The translations under genes were made by a program, and so were the position numbers. Of a stretch of DNA of 64,000 nucleotides, positions 60,886 to 64,000 are shown in pieces (the first letter of the stretch is position 1; every line of letters starts with the position of its first letter). Where the stretch lies: NCBI GenBank assembly GCA_034620365.1, contig JAQGEQ010000192.1, positions 3,591,001 through 3,655,000 of the forward strand, in the 5' to 3' direction. Source of the stretch: Pegea sp. RAD2-039 (lineage: Eukaryota > Chordata > Thaliacea > Salpida > Salpidae). The notes beneath the pieces were generated by a model, which searched no databases, was not told the origin of the DNA, and saw nothing but the letters and a program-made list of their open reading frames with translations.

Positions 60886-63779
60886 TTACCAACTTGTAGA
60901 GATTTCTATGATGTGTTTGTTGTCACGAATTTCCGATGTATCCTGCTCATAGCTTCTTCCTCTTGAAAAATATTTTTCATCAATTCCTTTGGAAGTGTAG
61001 CCTATTAACGACTGTAACACTGCTTCTGTAAATCATAATTGTATAGAATAATAATTAGAGTTATAATTTTTATTCTACTTATTCATAGTTTTCAATAACG
61101 CTTTAAAAACAGTTTACTTTTTATCACAGCTTAGTTTGATTTAATAAATATGAAATTTGATACCTTCATAGTAAGTTGTGTCTTTTAAAACAAGCTTTGT
61201 TTGTTTATCAGTCCGAAAAGTAATCGATCTTTTTGCGCTTACTAAATCCTTGGTAAAAGCTTCAAGAATCATAGTGTAGTTAGATTCAGAGTTCAAACCA
61301 TCAGAAAAGGGAAACGTATATTGCAACCGTCGGCTGTTGGAATATTTACAAGCTACTAAATTGTTTTTTTTGCAATTTTACTAAATTGAAAATAACTTAC
61401 GGTAAAGTAGTATTTTCTCTCCAAATGGTTCCACTTTCGCCGTTTAGTTGAATTATGTAATAGTCTGGCCATTGATTTGGTGCCCACCATTCTAAAACAC
61501 CACCTCTGAATACAAAACCAATTTGATTAAATAGCTTTAGCACTGTTTACTTATTGAACAAATTATGAAAGATAATTTAATATAAGCATTTTCAATAATA
61601 GTTGCCTGATTTCAATGTGTTCAACTTCTTTTATGTCATAAATATAAGATTTTCGTCAAGAAATAGTTTTTATACGTACATTTTTTAAGTTACATGTAGT
61701 TTTTATACCTTATCACACTTTTAAAATTTGGCAGCGATAGCCAACTTAAATTAGAAAAACTGTGTTCTTGCCAAACATCTTAACAATTATTGCAATGAGG
61801 CTTGGTAAATTTTGGAAGGTACCTTGACATTTTGCAGCAAATAGGAGGAATATATAAAGATCTTGTGTGGTTATCATTTACTTCTACACATGTAACTCAA
61901 CAGTTAGTTCATCTAACGTTAACTTAATTATACTTATTAGCATGACAATATGACTAGAAAGCATATGATTCCTTTGAAGTATCTTATGAAAGTTGATCTC
62001 ACCCTGATAATCTTTTTGAAATGGTAAGACTGGATGGAATTAATTCTCTTTCCTGTTTGATTCGTTCTAATGGAAACATCTCAGCGCGTACAGTATCAGT
62101 TACAACAAAATGAACCACATAATAGAGTTGATGAAATTCCCCCAAGATATATCGATGCATTATTGCTTGGCTGAAAGATTTTAAAATGTGGACAAATGCA
62201 TCTTACAAGATTACAAAAATCTTACATCGATAAGCTATCGATAAGCCACTCAGACTTGAAAATTGACTCAAATATCTTAGTATATCATAGACTTAATGTT
62301 TACTTTGTCTAAGATTTTAAACTACTTTTTCATTAGTTGCAGTTATGTCAACACTAATTTATTTCTTATAAGTTTAAAGTTTAGATTCACTATAGATATA
62401 TACTAATTTTTATTTGACAGAAAACGTTTATTAGAAACGGAAAATAAAGTTATTTACTTTGAAAATGGAGACTTAGTCTTTTCAGCCATTTGCACAATGA
62501 TTGAGGTTATTCCTTTATCACTTAATTCATGATCAAGTTCTGGCATTAAGTTAGTATAATGCTGGTTTGTCATCAAGAGCAACATAATTCTAGGAATCCC
62601 ACTCCGAGCATGTTCAAATGCTGCCTTCAAATAATATGAATGTGTTGTAATTGAATTTCAAACAACACAAATTTTTAACCACATAGAAACCAAAATTGAC
62701 CTCATAGAAACCAAAATAATCCTAATATTTGCTAATACTGTCTGTAAAAAAACTCATAAAATTCAAGTTAATTGAAAGATTAAAACAAAATAATGACAAA
62801 ACTTTTGCTAGATAAATAGTAAACTTAATTTTGGTTGCATTAAATTGAAAAAAGAAGCTCTAATGTTAACAAAGTTTATGAAATCTTTTGAGTTACAGTT
62901 TTAATTTAAGATTTTTCAAACTTGACTCAAATAATTTGAAAAATATTCAACTGCTTGATTTTTTCTCGAATTACTTTCAAAATGTTCTGATCAATAAAAC
63001 TTTACGACTTAATTACAAGAAAAGCAATCAGCTAATTTATATTCAAATATATACTTTTCAGAAGTAACTCATAAATTAATGATAAGTATTATTAATAAAA
63101 TTATTACTTTTAAAGTAAACATAAACTTCTCTTGGCTGAGAACTGAAGATCCTGGCATTGGTAGCAAGTTGTCCAGCTGGTTCATTAGAAAGGTTCGATT
63201 AGTTGAATCATTCATTGAAAACTTTTTAGATGGCAAATCTGACAGTTGCATCATTGTTATCCTTTCAAAAACGTTTTGAATAAGCATTTCAAAAAAATTA
63301 TATATATTGCATGATAGGAAGAAAGCTGATAATTTTTGGTGTTGGCTCTTATTAGTATTTAGAAAGATAATTAGTCATTATAATATCTTACATACCGTTC
63401 TGTAAAAAATTATTTAAGTATTTTTCAAAATTATTGGAGTCTTACAGTCTGTGAAAATGTTAAATAAATGAAAAAAAGTTCTTTAAAAATTATTGAGACA
63501 ATATGATTAAATGAAGTTAAAAACAAACCTTTTGATGTTTAAAAGTTAATTGAACTCATTGAGCTACATGAAAATAATTCATACTAACCGAACATTTTCT
63601 GGGTCTTCTATTTCAAATGAAGTGATGTAATTTCGGATAAAATTACGAGTTGCAACTACCTCTTGGCGTTGTAAAGTTGGTGATACTTCCACAAGAATAG
63701 CAATATCGATAGGTAATCCAACTGTTTTGGTATTAAACTTAATCATGACAATTTCGCTTATTTCTTCATGTAATTGAAC
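60886..63779 (-). CDS. Gene D: VWA/FN3 protein, 3' part only (paralog of gene C)
   Basis: Seven exons in transcript order: 63589-63779, 63108-63261, 62458-62624, 62003-62170, 61401-61505, 61164-61333, 60886-61025; 364 residues to the stop. The 5' end lies beyond the right edge; the last 220 bases of the window look intronic. The part seen is a degenerate VWA domain (ILVEVSPTLQR where DxSxS should be; RSGIPRIMLLLMTNQHY; GITSIIVQMAEK; NQAIMHRYILGEF) followed by one FN3 domain (GVLEWWAPNQWPDYY, ESNYTMILEAF). Its first six exons have exactly the lengths of the matching gene C exons (191, 154, 167, 168, 105, 170). The last exon (TSKGIDEKYFSRGRSYEQ) has no clear match in gene C. The tail has no membrane anchor, so a secreted product is likely. 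Confidence 0.83.
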
Positions 63780-64000
63780 CTATTCAAACCCGACATTTAG
63801 TACTTTACAGCTCGTAACGATATTTTGATGTTTAAGTAGATTTTATAAAGATTTATTTTCAAAAATCATGTATAAGAATGTATAAAAATAAACAAAAGTC
63901 GTAGAATTTTTTATATTTACATAATTTCAAATAGATCAGCTTTTCTTTAGTAAGCTAAAACATTTCTTATAAACAATGAATAACTTTGTGATATTCTGGT
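63780..64000 (-). other. Intron of gene D at window edge
   Basis: AT-rich sequence upstream of the gene D acceptor at 63780. By analogy with gene C, the next exon 5' would encode an FN3 domain of about 92 residues, outside the window. Confidence 0.6.

Overview
The window is AT-rich animal DNA (well under one third G+C by eye), with intron-rich genes, long empty spacers and few recognisable transposons. No bacterial or viral gene organisation is visible. Five genes can be modelled exon by exon from splice sites, phase and protein similarity. The OTX protein keeps the WSPASVSP motif and a DYKDQ-type C-terminal tail, which points to a bilaterian-grade animal, but I cannot name the phylum. All five gene starts visible here have a usable 3' splice site (AG) 14-57 bases upstream of the ATG. 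This fits spliced-leader trans-splicing or a general habit of 5'UTR introns.

Layout. (1) + strand, 2.0-4.5 kb: an Otx/orthodenticle homeobox gene in five coding exons, including two in-frame small cassette exons (27 and 60 nt). (2) A 7.6 kb spacer. (3) + strand, 12.2-15.4 kb: PIGU, a subunit of the GPI transamidase, in twelve exons. Its fifth intron carries a tRNA-derived SINE-like insert, and a second, more decayed copy of the tRNA-like head lies just downstream at 16.4 kb. (4) - strand, 18.2-64 kb: four extracellular-matrix type genes in a row. Transcription order is gene D (right edge, 5' end missing), gene A, a 14.5 kb desert, gene C, gene B.

Genes C and D are multidomain secreted proteins of alternating von Willebrand factor A (VWA) and fibronectin type III (FN3) domains. 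Genes A and B are short VWA-collagens: signal sequence, a conserved acidic motif, one VWA domain, then interrupted Gly-X-Y blocks. D is the paralog of C, and A is the paralog of B. Many exons match to the base in length although the proteins have diverged strongly. The locus is therefore an old tandem duplication of a two-gene module [VWA/FN3 gene + VWA-collagen gene]. The C-B junction is unusual: an exon at about 24.0 kb is in the right phase to end gene C, to start gene B, or to fuse the two into one protein.

By inference only, the module encodes secreted partners in one matrix. Co-orientation, close spacing and joint duplication support this. Almost all the rest is AT-rich non-coding sequence in which I see little, including a possible retroelement scrap at 42 kb.
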